Source: Aquanectria penicillioides (Eukaryota; Ascomycota; Sordariomycetes; Hypocreales; Nectriaceae). From it: a stretch of 64,000 nt of DNA. The translations under genes and the position numbers were made by a program. This document shows, piece after piece, positions 49,800-63,600 of the stretch (position 1 is its first letter; each line of letters starts with the position of its first letter). A model generated the notes under the pieces. That model was given only the letters and a program-made list of their open reading frames with translations, searched no databases and was not told the DNA's origin. The stretch spans positions 2,604,001 to 2,668,000 of the forward strand of contig PYIU01000008.1 of the NCBI GenBank assembly GCA_003415625.1. The letters run 5' to 3'.

Positions 49800-52700
49800 T
49801 TTATTAATAATTAAGCTATAGAATCGATTAATAACTCTTTTATTATTAATATTATATTAAAAACTAATACTATAAAATAAATAAAAGTAAAATTAAAAGA
49901 GAAATTAATTAATTAAAAAAAGGAAAAGGGAACTTAATCTTTTATTTAGATTATAAATAAAGAATTTATTAAAAATAAAAAGATTACTAATATTATCCTT
50001 AAAGAAAAGAATTAAAATGCTTTTAATTAAATGCTTAAGGTTATTTAAATAAAGAGATAAATTTATAAAAAAGTAATAAAATTAAAAGTCTAAATAACCA
50101 TTAAGGACTTAATTACCCTTAACCCTCCCTTAAGTAATAATATCTTAAAGATAGTTTTTAATTATATAAAAGAAATAAAAGAAATTAAATAGATAAAACT
50201 TAAACCCTTACTTAAAAAGAAATAGATTTAATAAGCTATTAATTTAATTATAATTAATAATTTAAAAGTAATATTCTTAAAGAAGTACTTTAACTATATT
50301 ATTAAGCAGTATAGTATTAATAGTATATTAATTAAAAAGGAATTTAAACCTTATTATATACTATTACCTAAAGAATACTTTATTAAGGATTAAAGAAGTA
50401 TTAATAAAGTTAATATTAGCTATATAATAATTAAAGGGAAAAAAGTTATATTTAATTAAATGCATTTAATAGTCTATATAAATATTTTAAATTAATAGCA
50501 TTAAAGAACTTTAGCTTAATATTAAAAACTACTAAAAATCTAAATAAAGTTAAATAATCTTAATAAAATAATTTAAAAAGCTTTAGTAGATTTTAAGTTA
50601 AAAGGAAATATTATCTTTAATAAAATAATATAAAAATGCAAGCTAAAAGTAAAGCCTATAGAAGCTTTTACTATATTTTACTTTAATAATTAAATCTAAA
50701 TATATAGAGAAATGGATATTAAGCTATTTTTTAGAAATATTTAAATAGTATAGAGATTCTATATTGCTTTAAGAGAATATATTTCTATTCCTTTTATTTT
50801 AGAAATGCCCTTTATTAAGGCTACTAAAGTTATATTTAATTATATATTTTTAAAAGGAGAAATACTTCTATAATATTAATTTAGCTTAATTAAAATTATT
50901 ATACTTACTGCTAGAAATATTAAATAAAATGCCTTAAGGAGTATAGAGACTATTTAAGGTAATTAAAGATAAATTCCTAAAGTTTTTTTAAACTAATAGA
51001 ATTATAGGGTTTAAAAGAAAATAATAATAAGCATTTAATTAAATAGTTAAATAAGGCATTAATAAAAGCAATAATTTAATTAATAATTAAAAATTAATTA
51101 AAAGTTAATTATATAAAGGTAATAAAAGTAAAGAAAAAGCTATAATTAGCTATATATTAAAAAGAGAAAATAGCATTTATTAATATAATATATAAATAAA
51201 AAGCCAATAAAATATATCTTAAAAATAATATTTTATTAAATAGATCTATCCCTAAAGGGAATCTATATTAAAAGAAGAAAAGGTAAAAAGAAATAAAAAG
51301 AGACTTTAAAGAGAAGTTTAAGTACTTAAAGCTCTTAATACTTAAGTTCTTTAAAATAGCTAAAGGATTAAAGCTATATAAAGAAAGACTTTAAAAAGTA
51401 ATTAATTAAATAGAAAGGATTTTTATTAATAAAGAAAAAAGTATCTTTTTAAAAATTCTTTATAATAAAGAAGCAGTACTTACTTAAGATTTTAAGGAAT
51501 ATAGAAGATTAAACCCTAAAGTGGCCCCTTTATAGATTATTAAGATAATTAAATATAAAGCCTAATAAATAGGAAATATTTTAATCCCTAAAGGATTAAA
51601 AAAGAAGATTATTAAATTACTAAAAACTTAAATAAAGAGAGAAATCCTTTAAGAGTTTTATATTGCCTATTAAAACTTATATATACTAATAGTAAAAAAG
51701 AATAATAGACTTTATTTAATTAATTTAGCTAAAAGATATAATATATATATAATATAAAATAGATTAATTCTTTTAGGAGCTAATAAATTTTTAGTTAAAT
51801 TTAAAATATATAAAATCCTAATTCTTTTAAATTTCTTTTTAAGATATAATTAAATTTCCTTAATAAAGGAAAGTTAGAATTTAATAACTTTTAATATACT
51901 ATTAGGGCTTTTTAAGATATATACCTTACTATAAGGAGGAATTAATTTAATAGTATAGTTCTTAAGGATTATAATTAAAATCCTTTTTAATTTATTATTA
52001 AAAGTTTATTAAGCCTTTTTAAATAATATTGCTATTAAAAAACTAAAGATTAAATATAATAAAAAGAAGATACTTTTTAATATATAGAAATTTATTTTAA
52101 AGCATTTAATTAATTTAAATAAAACTCTTTTAAATATTAAGCTATTTAAGTATATAATTTCTATAGGGAAGTTAAAGTTCTATTAATATATTGCAATTAT
52201 TATTAAATACTTATATAATATAGCTAAAAGGCAGTTAATAAAAGAAAAAGTAATTAAGATTAATAAATAAAAAAGATACTATAACTTAAAGTAAATTAAA
52301 GCATTTTTAGGAATTATAGGCTATTATTAAATTTAAATTAAAAAATATACCTAAATTACTAAATCTTTTATTTAATTATTAAAAAAGAATACTATATAGA
52401 TATAAAGTAAAGAATAAGCTAATATTATAGCAATTCTTAAAGAAAAAATAACTTTTGCTTTTATTTTAGTAATATTAAACCTTTCTAAAGGATTTAAGGA
52501 GATTATTTTTATAATTAATACTAATAAAGAAGGCTAAAGTATAGTATTAATGCAAATAATAAAGAGGAAAAGGCATTTAATAAAGTATAAATTTAATCTT
52601 TAGATTTCTATAAAATAAAGGTATAATACTATTAAACTTAAATATAAGGGTATATTGCATAGAATTAAATGCCTTTATAGCTATATATATAGATTGCCCT

Positions 52701-54260
52701 TTATTTTAAAGATAGATTCTTAAGTTTTAGTCTATTAGCTTAATAATAAGGCTAATAATATCCTTAATATAATAATTATTTAATAGATTAATTATATTTT
52801 ATTATTTAACTTTACTATTTAATATATTTTTAAAAATAAAAATAATATAGCTAATAGGCTATTTAAAAAAGATCTAAAAGTATTTAATTAAATAGATTAA
52901 AAGGCTAAAAGTAATATTAAAAAGTTTATTAATATTTATCTTAATATTATTAAAATTAAAAATAAACTAATAGAGTTAAAAAAGAATTATAATAGACCTT
53001 TATTGCAATTAAAGGAATACTTACTTTTACTAAAAAGGCTAATAGATATTACCTTATAGAATTACTAATGCTTATAGCTAAAAGCTAAAAAACACTTTAT
53101 AAAAGATAGCTATTTATAGATTAGGGCTAAAGAATAAAAAGGCAATTTAAGGTTAATTATAAAGAAGGAAAATATTTAAAAGGATTTAATTAAATTATAC
53201 TATATTAATAGAGGGTATTATAGTTATAATACTACTTATATACTTCTTTCTAAAAGATATTATTAATAAAATGCAAAAAGGAGTATTATAAAAGCTATTA
53301 GGCAGTATTTAATATATTAAATATATATTCCCTAAAAACTAATAAAAGCCTTTATATCTATTAAGCCTATTTATTTAATAATAAAGATTTATTTTAATAA
53401 ATAATATATACCTTTTAATAAAGGATTTAAATTTATATTAAAAGCTAAATATAATCTTTATAGATAAATAAAGGCTAAACTAATCTTAAGATTAAATAGT
53501 TATTATATTATAAAATTCCTTAAAAAACTGCACTATTAATATAGAATACTAAAAAGAGTAATTATTAATAATAGAAAAAAGATTATAAAAAGAATTCCTA
53601 AAGATTTTAATAGCTTTAATATAAAAGTTATTAATACTTTTATTTATAATCTAAAAGCAAATAGACTTATTAAAGATAGTTATACTACTATAATAAGTTT
53701 TTTAAAGAAAAAGAGTAAAGAAAAAGAAAAATAAATAGATATTTTATTAATAGCTTTATTAGCTAAAAGAGTAGCTATTTGCACTTTATATAAAAGATTA
53801 CCTTTTTATTTACTTTATAAATAGAAGCTAATCCTTTCTTTAAAAGTAAAAATGCCTATATAGTATTTAATTAAATAAAATAATATAATCTTTACTAAAG
53901 ACTTACTTAAATAAAGGATTAAAATTTTAAAGTAAAAGCAAAAAGATATAGAAAAAGCTAGGCAATAAGTAATTGCATTCTAAAGGTTAATTGCTAATAG
54001 AAAGACTAAAAAGAATTAATATAGGCTATATAAAGAGCCTTTTGCTATAAAAGATTTAGTTCTTTAATATAATATATAAAATTAAAAGAATATATTTTAT
54101 ATTATAAAGATAAAGCTATATTAATTAAGCCTTTATAGAATTGCTAATGCATTTAATAAAATAAAAAGTTATATTCTTAATACTATAAATAGAGTTAAGC
54201 TTTTTAATATAATCTATAGTAATTAATTAAGAAAGTTTATAGAGAATAAGAATAGATAAT
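49800..54260 (+). pseudogene. Gypsy-A pol remnant (RT, RNase H, integrase)
   Basis: The reverse transcriptase active site is at 52016-52033 (FLNNIA, from Phe-Leu-Asp-Asp-Ile-Ala). The text after it (KYNKKKILFNI) fits Gypsy polymerases with Glu codons turned to Lys. The end of RT and the start of RNase H are at about 52290-52560 (AFLGIIGYY, then IINTNKEG for the catalytic Thr-Asp-Ala region). The zinc-binding part of integrase falls near 53200-53330. The catalytic-core end is near 53625-53700 (INTFIYNLKANRLI, resembling the usual Tyr-x-Pro-x-Ala-Asn-Gly-x-x-Glu). Many stops are present. Gag should lie between 47.5 and about 50 kb but has no recognisable motif. Coordinates are approximate. Confidence 0.82.
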
Positions 54261-57200
54261 AAATAAATAAAAATAATAAAGAGACTTTTAGTATAAATTA
54301 AAAAGTATTACTAAAAGTAAGGAAAAAAGAAAAGCATTTAATTAAATATAAACTAAATCTATAAAATAATAGAAATAAAATAAACTTAATTTAAATGCTA
54401 TAAAAAGCTTAAATAATAATACTATAATATATATTTATATTAAACTTAAGGAAATTATTAAAGTTTAAATTCTAAAGATAAATAGCAATTAATAAATATA
54501 ATACTAAAATATAATAAGTAATTAATTAAATAATTAATAATAGCATTAAGCTAAAAATAGCTAAATTACTATTAAAGAAAGGGTACTAAAAGTTAAAAAA
54601 GAAAAAGTAAAAATATTAAAATTAATATTATATTAAAAAAAAATAAATTACTTAAAATAAAATAAAAAAGTAAAATAAAAAGTAATTAAAAGTAAATAAA
54701 AAAATAATAAAATTAAATAAAATTAAATAAAAATAATTAAAAATTAATTAAAAACCTTAAAAAAATACTAAAAATCCTTAAAAATTCTTTAAAATCTATT
54801 TAAAAACTTTAAAAATTATATTAAAAATTAATAAAAATAAAATAAAAATGCTTAAAAATATAATAAAAAGATTAAAATTATTTAAAAATAAATAAAAATA
54901 TATAGAAAATAGTAAAAAATAAAATATTAATATTTATAAAAAATTTAAAAATTTAAATATATTTAATAGAAATTAAGTTTTAAAGTTATTAAAATAATAT
55001 AATAATAGTAATAGCCTTAAAGAGTATAAAAATACTTAATTAATTGCTTTATAGTACTATTTTTTATTTATTAAATTATTATTAATAAATTAAAAACTAT
55101 ATTTAGTTAATTTATATTAAAAAATAAGCTAAAAACTATTATTTTAATTAATTAAAACTTACTTTATGCTTTTAATTAAATACTTTTTATATTTATTTAA
55201 TTAATTAATAATTATTAGCTATACTATTAATAGAAAAACTATATATAATTTATAAATAAATAATTAACTTAAAAAAATCTATTATAAAAGTTAATAGTAA
55301 AGTAAATTTATTAATAATATTTATACTATTTAAAGAAAAGTTATAAAGGCTTTTATAAAAACCCTTTAATTAATATTTATAAAAAAAGCTTTATTTATAT
55401 TTAAATTAACTATTTTAAATATAATTAATATAATAGCTATTTATATAACTTAATGCTAAAATATATATATAAAAGGGAGTAAAAATATATTTATTATAGG
55501 CAAAAACTATAAAAGTATATAATTAAATGCATTTATAATATATAAAGGGGTTAATATATTTAATAAAGGCAATAATAAATGCCTTAATATACTTAAGGCA
55601 AGTTAGCAATTAAGTTAAAAAGTATTTTATTAAATAAGCCTATTTTATAGAGATATATATAGATTAAAGTTAATACTAAAAAAGAAGATTTACTTTAAAA
55701 TAAAGTATTAAATTATAAAATAGTAATTATAAAATAAACTATTAAATAAATTTACAATTAGTTTATTTACTATCTTTCTTAAAGGCAATTTTAATATATA
55801 AAAGCTAGTTAAATTAATTAAAAGCTTAAAAGCTATAAATCTAAATATTAAAGTATTATTAAATCTAAAAGTATTTAATTAATTATTAAATAAAAATAAT
55901 AATTAAAAAGTAATATAAAAAGGGATATTTATTAATTATTTAATAGCAATACTAATAGCATTAATTAAAGCCTTATAGAAAAACTATTATAAGTATATTA
56001 ATAAGTAAAGTATTAATAAAAGAATTTAAAAGCCTAAATATAGCTAATAGTAAGATTATATATATTAAGGAGATAATTATAAGGTATAAAGGTAAAAGAC
56101 TTAAGCTTATTATAATATAAAGCTATTATAAAATAAAGAATAAAAATTATAGTAATAACTAAAGGTATAAAAGAATTAAAAAGGTAAAGAATAATAAATA
56201 AAAAAGAAAGAAATAAAAGAGAAAGGCTAATATAATACTTTTATAATAAATAGAAAATTAACCCTTAAGATTTAAAGTAAAAACTAAATACTAATAAAAT
56301 TTTTATTAAATACTAAAAAGTATACTATTTTAAGAAACTTATTAGTATTTATATATATATAAATATTAAAATAGTAATTTACTTAAATAATATTAAATTA
56401 AAAATAAAGGCACTTAAATTATATTAATCTACTTTATGCCTATAACTCTTTTCTTTCTTTTAATAATTTTATAATAAGTTATATTATTTTAACTTTATTT
56501 ATAATATTTATAAAATACTAATAATCTTTATTTTTTAAGTTATAAGCATTTAATTATAAGCTTTTAAACCCTTTATTGATTTTTACTTTATTCTATAATA
56601 GAGCTAAAGAAAGCAATTTTAAATGCAATTACTTTAAAGGTATAATTTTTAATGCTAAATAAAGACCTCTATATAGCTAAAAGAGTTATTTAAAATAAAG
56701 GTAGAATTAAAGATTTCTTTTCTTTTAGTAAAGAAAATACTATTAAAATATTTAATTAATTATTTAATAGTTAATTTATATTATTTTACTTTTAAATAAA
56801 TTAAAATTATTAGTTTAATAAATTAAAAATTTAATCTATTTTAAGTAATAAAAGCAATTTAGATTTTTAGCTTATTAATATTAATTGCTTTAAAGACTTC
56901 TCTTTTAACTTTTGCTAAGCTTAAATATTTTATTATTAAGATTTATAGAATTTATTTAAAAACCTATAGAAAAAGGAAATAGCCTTAAATTTTAGTATTT
57001 AAGCTTTCTTTATTACTTTTATTTATAGACTTATTAATATCCTTATAATTTACTAAATTAATCTTTTAATTATAAGCATTAAGGTTAAGAAAAATAAATA
57101 AAAGTAAAAAAGCTTCTTTTATAAGCTTTTACTAAAAGGAATAAATATTAAAAAGACTAAATATTTAATTAATTTTATGCCTATAGAGTTTTAATAAGTA

Positions 57201-59113
57201 ATATATAATAAAAGGCTATTAATTAGCTTTATTTATTTTATTAATACTATTTATTAAAGCTTCTTTATTTAAGATAGATAGTTAAAATATTTAATTATTT
57301 ATAATACTATTAATATCTTTTAAAATAAATAAGCTATTATATTTATTATAATATAAAAGGAGATTATAATTAAAATAGAATTGCCCTATAATTTCTCTAT
57401 TTTTATTATATCTATTATTAAATAAGCTAAAAATTAAAAATATAATTTTTTAAGTACTTTTCTTTTTTTCCTTAATATTTAAAGAATAATTAAATTTATT
57501 AAAACTTTAATTATTAAATCCTTTATAATCTAGCCTTTAATTTTTAATAGTAATTATAATGCTATTAATAATTCCCTTTTAGCATTAATGCATTACAATT
57601 AAGTTTTTATTAAATATAAATAAAGGAAAAGTATTTAATTAATTGCTTTAAATGCTAATTAAATATAAGACTTTATTAATACTATTATTTTTAATAAATT
57701 TAATATTATTTATAAAAAGTTCTTTAATTAATATAAGCTTATAAAACTTACTAAAACCTAAAAATCTATTTATATTTTAAGATTTTAAAATAGTTTCTTT
57801 AATATTTAATAGCTTTATATTAATTTAAGAGATTACTATATAATAAGCTAAAAGAAAGTTAATTATTAAATTTTTAAAAATAAATATTAAATTATTCTAA
57901 AGCTATTTAATCCTTAAGGTAATAGCTATTAAATAAATTTGCCTTTACTATTAGGCTTTTAACTGCTCTATTATTCTTTAGCTAATAATTTAATTAAATG
58001 CTATTAAACTTATAGATATTAAATAATAGATAGATTTTCTATTAAAATTAATAAATTTACTAAAGTTATTATTACCTTAAGTAATAATAAAGAAGAAGGT
58101 TTTAAATAAGCCCTAAACTATTAAAGTTAAAGCATTAAAGCAACTTACCTTTATAGTTTATACCTTAAGTTTAAGACTTTTGCCTTTAAATTTATTATTA
58201 AGCCTAAATTAATAATTAAATTTATTTAGCCTTTATATAAATTGCCTATTAGCTTATTAATTTATATAAATATTGCTTAATTAAGTATATTTAAAAAAGA
58301 AATTTAAGTTAATTAAAATATATTTATTTATTTTAATGCATTTAATTAAATATTTATTAATTCCTTAAGTAAAAAGCAAATAATTAAATTAATTTAATTA
58401 ATTTAATAAATACCTTTATTTAAATTAGCTATTTTATAGCAATTTAATTAAATAGATTTAAATTTACTTATTATTAAAAGTAATAAATAGAGTTTTTATA
58501 AGCACTTTATATTACCTTTATTAATTTCTTAATTAGCTAAATATATAGTAAAAGAAAGGAATTATACTATAATTGCTAATACTATAATTAAAAATATTAT
58601 TAATATTACTATTTAAACCTAATAAAGTAATTATAACTTAAACTATATTGCTTTTATTAAAAGAAAGATAATTATTAAAATTAAATAAATAAATTTACTT
58701 TAAATTAATTAATAAGCTATTTTTAAACTCCTTTTAATAAAAAGCTAGATCTTTTATATATTAAAAGGATTAATTTTAGTAAATTAATAGAATAAAATTA
58801 TAATTACTATTTATAAGCTATTTAAACCTTTAATTCTTATTTATTAATTTTATATTAATTAATATTGCAATTAAAAATTGCATTATAAAGAAAAGTAATA
58901 GTAAAGTTAAAATAGAAAGGTTAAATATTAAAAGTAAAATAAATTATAAAGGGAAATAATAGTAAATTAAATAATAGATTATAAATATAAAGCATTTAAT
59001 TAAATGCTTCCTTTAAGATTTTCTTTATATTTAAATAAATTAAGCTTAAAGTTTTCCTTTTATATTATACTTTTAGTTTACTTAAAGATAAGCATTAAGG
59101 CATTAAAAAGGGA
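54261..59113. other. Long 3' region of Gypsy-A, no recognised gene
   Basis: 4.8 kb between the integrase end and the 3' LTR. An A-rich tract (54590-54960) opens it. I read both strands and found no known domain. Some stretches, such as the antisense of about 57480-57620, are Leu/Ile-rich when read past RIP stops, but AT bias alone gives that. Its last 3.4 kb are matched in Gypsy-B. Confidence 0.6.
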
Positions 59114-59496
59114 TAAATTAAAGTTTAAAGTAATATAGATTAATCTATTATTAAATTAATTAAAAAGATAAAAGGAATTTTAAAGATATAGAAAATAAAT
59201 AGGCAGTTTTCTTTAATTAATTTTTATTTTTAAAATTTTATATTTCTTATATTTAGACTTTATTAAAGTTTTAATATAGCTCTTTATAATATTACTTTAT
59301 TTATAACTTTTTGCTTTATTTTCTTTCTTTCTTTTCTTTAAGGGATACTTTAAAGCATTTAATTAAATGCTTTAATACTCTTTTAAGTTGTTTATAGCTG
59401 CTTAAAAAGGCTATTTAATCTTTAATTAAACTTGCTTACTTTATACCCTTTTGGGTAGAGTATGTATTTTAGCTAGTATTTCTATTTACTAATATA
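59114..59496 (+). repeat. Gypsy-A 3' LTR
   Basis: The 383-bp LTR is colinear with 47086-47468, with mostly C/T and G/A differences. It ends ...CTAATATA, where the final TA is a mutated CA. The purine run AAAAAGGGA lies immediately upstream. Confidence 0.88.
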
Positions 59497-60225
59497 GTAT
59501 TTATTAATAAGGTTAAAAGCATTTTCCTTTAATTTAGTTTTATTTATCTATTTATTGTTTTTAATAGTATATTCTTTTTATTGCAATAAAAAGTAATATA
59601 TTAGCCTCTATTTATACTATTAAATCTTTTATTAAATAATTCTATTTACTTTCTATTAGCTTATTGCCTTATCCCTATTGATTTTAATAGCTAGTAGTAA
59701 TAGTAATATGCAATTAAAAGGGTTATCCCTTTACTTTAGTTTCTATATTTAGGCAATAAAGACTATTAAATATATCTATTAATATAAAGGGAAGTTAAGT
59801 TTAATAGCTTAGCTATAGATTTTATAGATTACCTTATAGGGTTTGGCTTTAATAAAAGACTATTTATACTTTAGTTTTTTTTAGTAAATAGTATTCTTTA
59901 TATAGCTATAAATAAATAATATTTTTTTTATTAATTTTAACTAATTAATAATATTAATTATATTAGATCTTTAATAGTATAGCTGTTATATCTATTAAGA
60001 GTTGCGCTTTCTATAAGTATAACTTATATAGGACCTTTAGTGCAGTTCTATTGGCTTTTTAATTAATAATTTTACTTTTAGCAGTAAATTTAATAATTAT
60101 CTTTAATTTAAAACTATATAGTAATTTATTTAGTAAGCAATTTATAGTTAAGGCAATTATATTATTTAAGTTATATTAAATTGCTAAAAGCGCCTATATT
60201 TAGGGTGTATTTAGCTTTATAGTAG
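59497..60225. other. Spacer between the inverted Gypsy copies
   Basis: 729 bp of AT-rich DNA beginning with the GTAT duplication. It should be the continuation of the DNA that Gypsy-A entered. No coding content or terminus was recognised. Confidence 0.5.
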
Positions 60226-60607
60226 TGTGTTAATAGATAGAAATACTAGCTAAAACACACACCCTACCTAAAAGAGTATAGGGTAAGCAAGTTCAATTAA
60301 AGACTAAATAGCCTTTTTAAATAGCTGCAAATAACTTAAAAAAGTATTAAAGTATTTAATTAAATGCTTTAAAGTATCCCTTAAAGAAAAGAAAGAAAAA
60401 AATAAAGCAAAAAGTTATAAATAAAGTAATATTATAAAGGGTTGCATTAAGACTTTAATAGAGTTTAAATATAAGGAATTTAGAATTTTAAAAATAAAAA
60501 TTAATTAAAGAAAATTGCCTATTTATTTCTTATATCTTTAAGATCCCTTTTATTTTTTTAATTAATTTAATAATAGATTAATCTATATTATTTTAGATCT
60601 TAATTTA
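60226..60607 (-). repeat. Gypsy-B 3' LTR
   Basis: 382 bp. On the + strand it begins TGTGTTAATAGATAG and ends TCTTAATTTA, the reverse complement of the Gypsy-A LTR. It carries the same palindrome in the form GTATTTAATTAAATGC near 60354-60369. Confidence 0.87.
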
Positions 60608-63600
60608 TCTCTTTTTAATGCCTTAATGCTTACCTTTAAGTAAACTAAAAGCATAATATAAAAGGAAAACTTTAAGCTTAATCTATTTAAATATAAAGAA
60701 AATCTTAAAAAAAGCATTTAATTAAATGCTTTATATCTATAATCTATTATTTAATTTACTATTATCTCTTTTTATAATTTATTTTACTTTTAATATTTAA
60801 TTTTTTTATTTTAACTTTACTATTATCTTTCTTTATAATATAGTTTTTAATTATAGTATTAATTAATATAAGATTAATAAATAGAAATTAAAGGTTTAAA
60901 TAGCTTATAAGTAATAGTTATAATCTTATTTTATTAGTTTATTAAAATTAACCCTTTTAATATATAAAAGATTTAGCTCTTTATTTAAAGGAGTTTAAAA
61001 ATAGCCTATTAATTAATTTAAGGTAAATTTATTTATTTAATTCTAATAATTATCTTTCTTTTAGTAAAGGCAATATAGTTTAGGTTATAATTACTTTATT
61101 AGGTTTAAATAATAGTATTAGTAATATTTTTAACTATAGTATTAATAATTATAGTATAATTCCTTTTTTTTACTATATATTTAATTAATTAAGAAATTAA
61201 TAAAGGCAATATAAAGTATTTATAAAAACTCTATTTATTATTTTTAGCAATAGGTAAATTTAAATTTATTTAATTAAATTGCTATAAAATAGCTAATTTA
61301 AATAAAGGTATTTATTAAATTAATTAAATTAATTTAATTATTTGCCTTTTGCCTAAAGAGTTAATAAATATTTAATTAAATACATTAAAATAAATAAATA
61401 TATTTTAATTAATTTAAATTTCTTTTTTAAGTGCATTTAATTAAATAATACTTATATAAATTAATAAGCTAATAGGCAATTTATATAAAGGCTAAATAGG
61501 TTTAATTATTAATTTAGGCTTAATAGTAAGTTTAAAGGTAAGAGTTTTAAACTTAAGGTATAGACTATAAAGGTAAGTTGCTTTAATGCTTTAATTTTAA
61601 TAGTTTAGGGCTTATTTAAAATCTTCTTCTTTATTATTACTTAAAGTAATAATAACTTTAGTAAATTTATTAATTTTAATAGAAAATCTATTTATTATTT
61701 AATATCTATAAGTTTAATAGTATTTAATTAAATTATTAGCTAAAGAATAGTAAGGCAATTAAGGGCCTAATAGTAAAAATAGATTTATTTAATAGCTATT
61801 GCCTTAAGGATTAAATAGCTTTAAAATAATTTAATATTTATTTTTAGGAGTTTAATAATTAACTTTTTTTTAGCTTATTATATAGTAACTTTTTAAATTA
61901 ATATAAAGCTATTAAATATTAAAAGAACTATTTTAAAATCTTAAAATATAAATAGATTTTTAGGTTTTAATACATTCTATAAGCTTATATTAATTAAAGA
62001 ACTTTTTATTAATAATATTAAGTTTATTAAGAATAATAGTATTAATAAAGTCTTATATTTAATTAATATTTAAAGCAATTAATTAAGTACTTTTCCTTTA
62101 TTTATACTTAATAAAAACTTAATTATAATGCATTAATGCTAAAAGGGGATTATTAATAGTATTATAATTGCTATTAAAGATTAAGGGTTAGGTTATAAGG
62201 TATTTAATAATTAAAGTTTTAATAAATTTAATTATTCCTTAAATATTAAAAAAAAGAAAAAAAGCGCTTAAAAAACTATATTTTTAATTTTTAGCTTATT
62301 TAATAATAGATATAATAAAAATAAAGAAATTATAGAGCAATTCTATTTTAATTATAATCTCTCTTTATACTATAGTAAGTATAATAGCTTATTTATTTTA
62401 AAAGATATTAATAGTATTATAAATAATTAAATGCTTTAGCTATTTATTTTAAATAAAAAAGCTTTAATAAATAGTATTAATAAAGTAAATAAAGCTAATT
62501 AATAGCCTTTTATTATATATTGCTTATTAGAACTCTATAGGCATAAAATTAATTAAATATTTGGTTTTTTAATATTTATTCCTTTTAGTAAAAGCTTATA
62601 AAAAAAGCTCTTTTACTTTTATTTATTCTTTTTAACCTTAATGCTTATAATTAAAAGATTAATTTAATAAATTGTAAGGATATTAATAAGTCTATAAATA
62701 AAGGTAATAAAGAAAGCTTAAATACTAAAGTTTAAAGCTATTTCCTTTTTTTATAGGTTTTTAAATAAATTCTATAGATTTTAATAATAAAATATTTAGG
62801 CTTAATAAAAGTTAAAAGAGAAGTCTTTAAAGCAATTAATATTAATAAGCTAAGAATTTAAATTGCTTTTATTACTTAAAATAGATTAAATTTTTAATTT
62901 ATTAAATTAATAATTTTAATTTATTTAAGAGTAAAATAGTATAAATTAATTATTAAGCAATTAATTAAATATTTTAGTAATATTTTTTTTATTAAAAGAA
63001 AAAAAATCTTTAATTCTATCTTTATTTTAAATAACTCCTTTAGCTATATAAAGGTCTTTACTTAATATTAAAAATTATACCTTTAAAGTAATTATACTTA
63101 AGGTTGCTTTTTTTAGCCTTATTATAAAATAAAGTAAAGGTTAATAAAGGGTTTAAAAGCTTATAATTAAATACTTATAATTTAAAAGATAAAGATTATT
63201 AGTATTTTATAGATATTATAAATAAAATTAAAGTAATATAATTTACTATAAAATTATTAAAAGAAGAGAAAAGAGTTATAAGCATAAAGTAAATTAATAT
63301 AATTTAAGTGCTTTTATTTTTAGTTTAGTATTATTTAAGTAAATTACTATTTTAATATTTATATATATATAAATATTAATAAGTTTCTTAAAATAGTATA
63401 CTTTTTAGTATTTAATAAGAATTTTATTAATATTTAGTTTTTACTTTAAATTTTAAAGGTTAATTTCCTATTTATTATAAAAGTATTATATTAGCTCTTT
63501 CTTTTATTTTTTTCTTTTTAGCTTATTATTTTTTATCTTTTTAATTCTTTTGCATTTTTAATTATTATTGCAATTTTTATTCTTTATTTTATAATAGCTT

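Larger units (their letters stand above)
47086..59496 (+). mobile_element. Gypsy-A, 12.4-kb LTR retrotransposon, RIP-degraded
   Basis: Two LTRs of exactly 383 bp (47086-47468 and 59114-59496) bound a 12,411-bp element with GTAT duplications. Orientation is plus: a purine run (AAAAAGGGA) precedes the right LTR, and the order is reverse transcriptase, RNase H, integrase, which is Gypsy order. Between integrase and 3' LTR lie about 4.8 kb without a recognised gene. That part is also present next to the LTR of the inverted copy Gypsy-B, so it belongs to the element. The element is inserted in other AT-rich DNA, probably Copia-3 or its surroundings. Confidence 0.88.

Noticed and set aside
57480..57620. 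Antisense gene in the Gypsy 3' region
   Set aside because: The Leu/Ile-rich reading is what AT bias produces; no motif could be named. Kept only as an open question in the findings.
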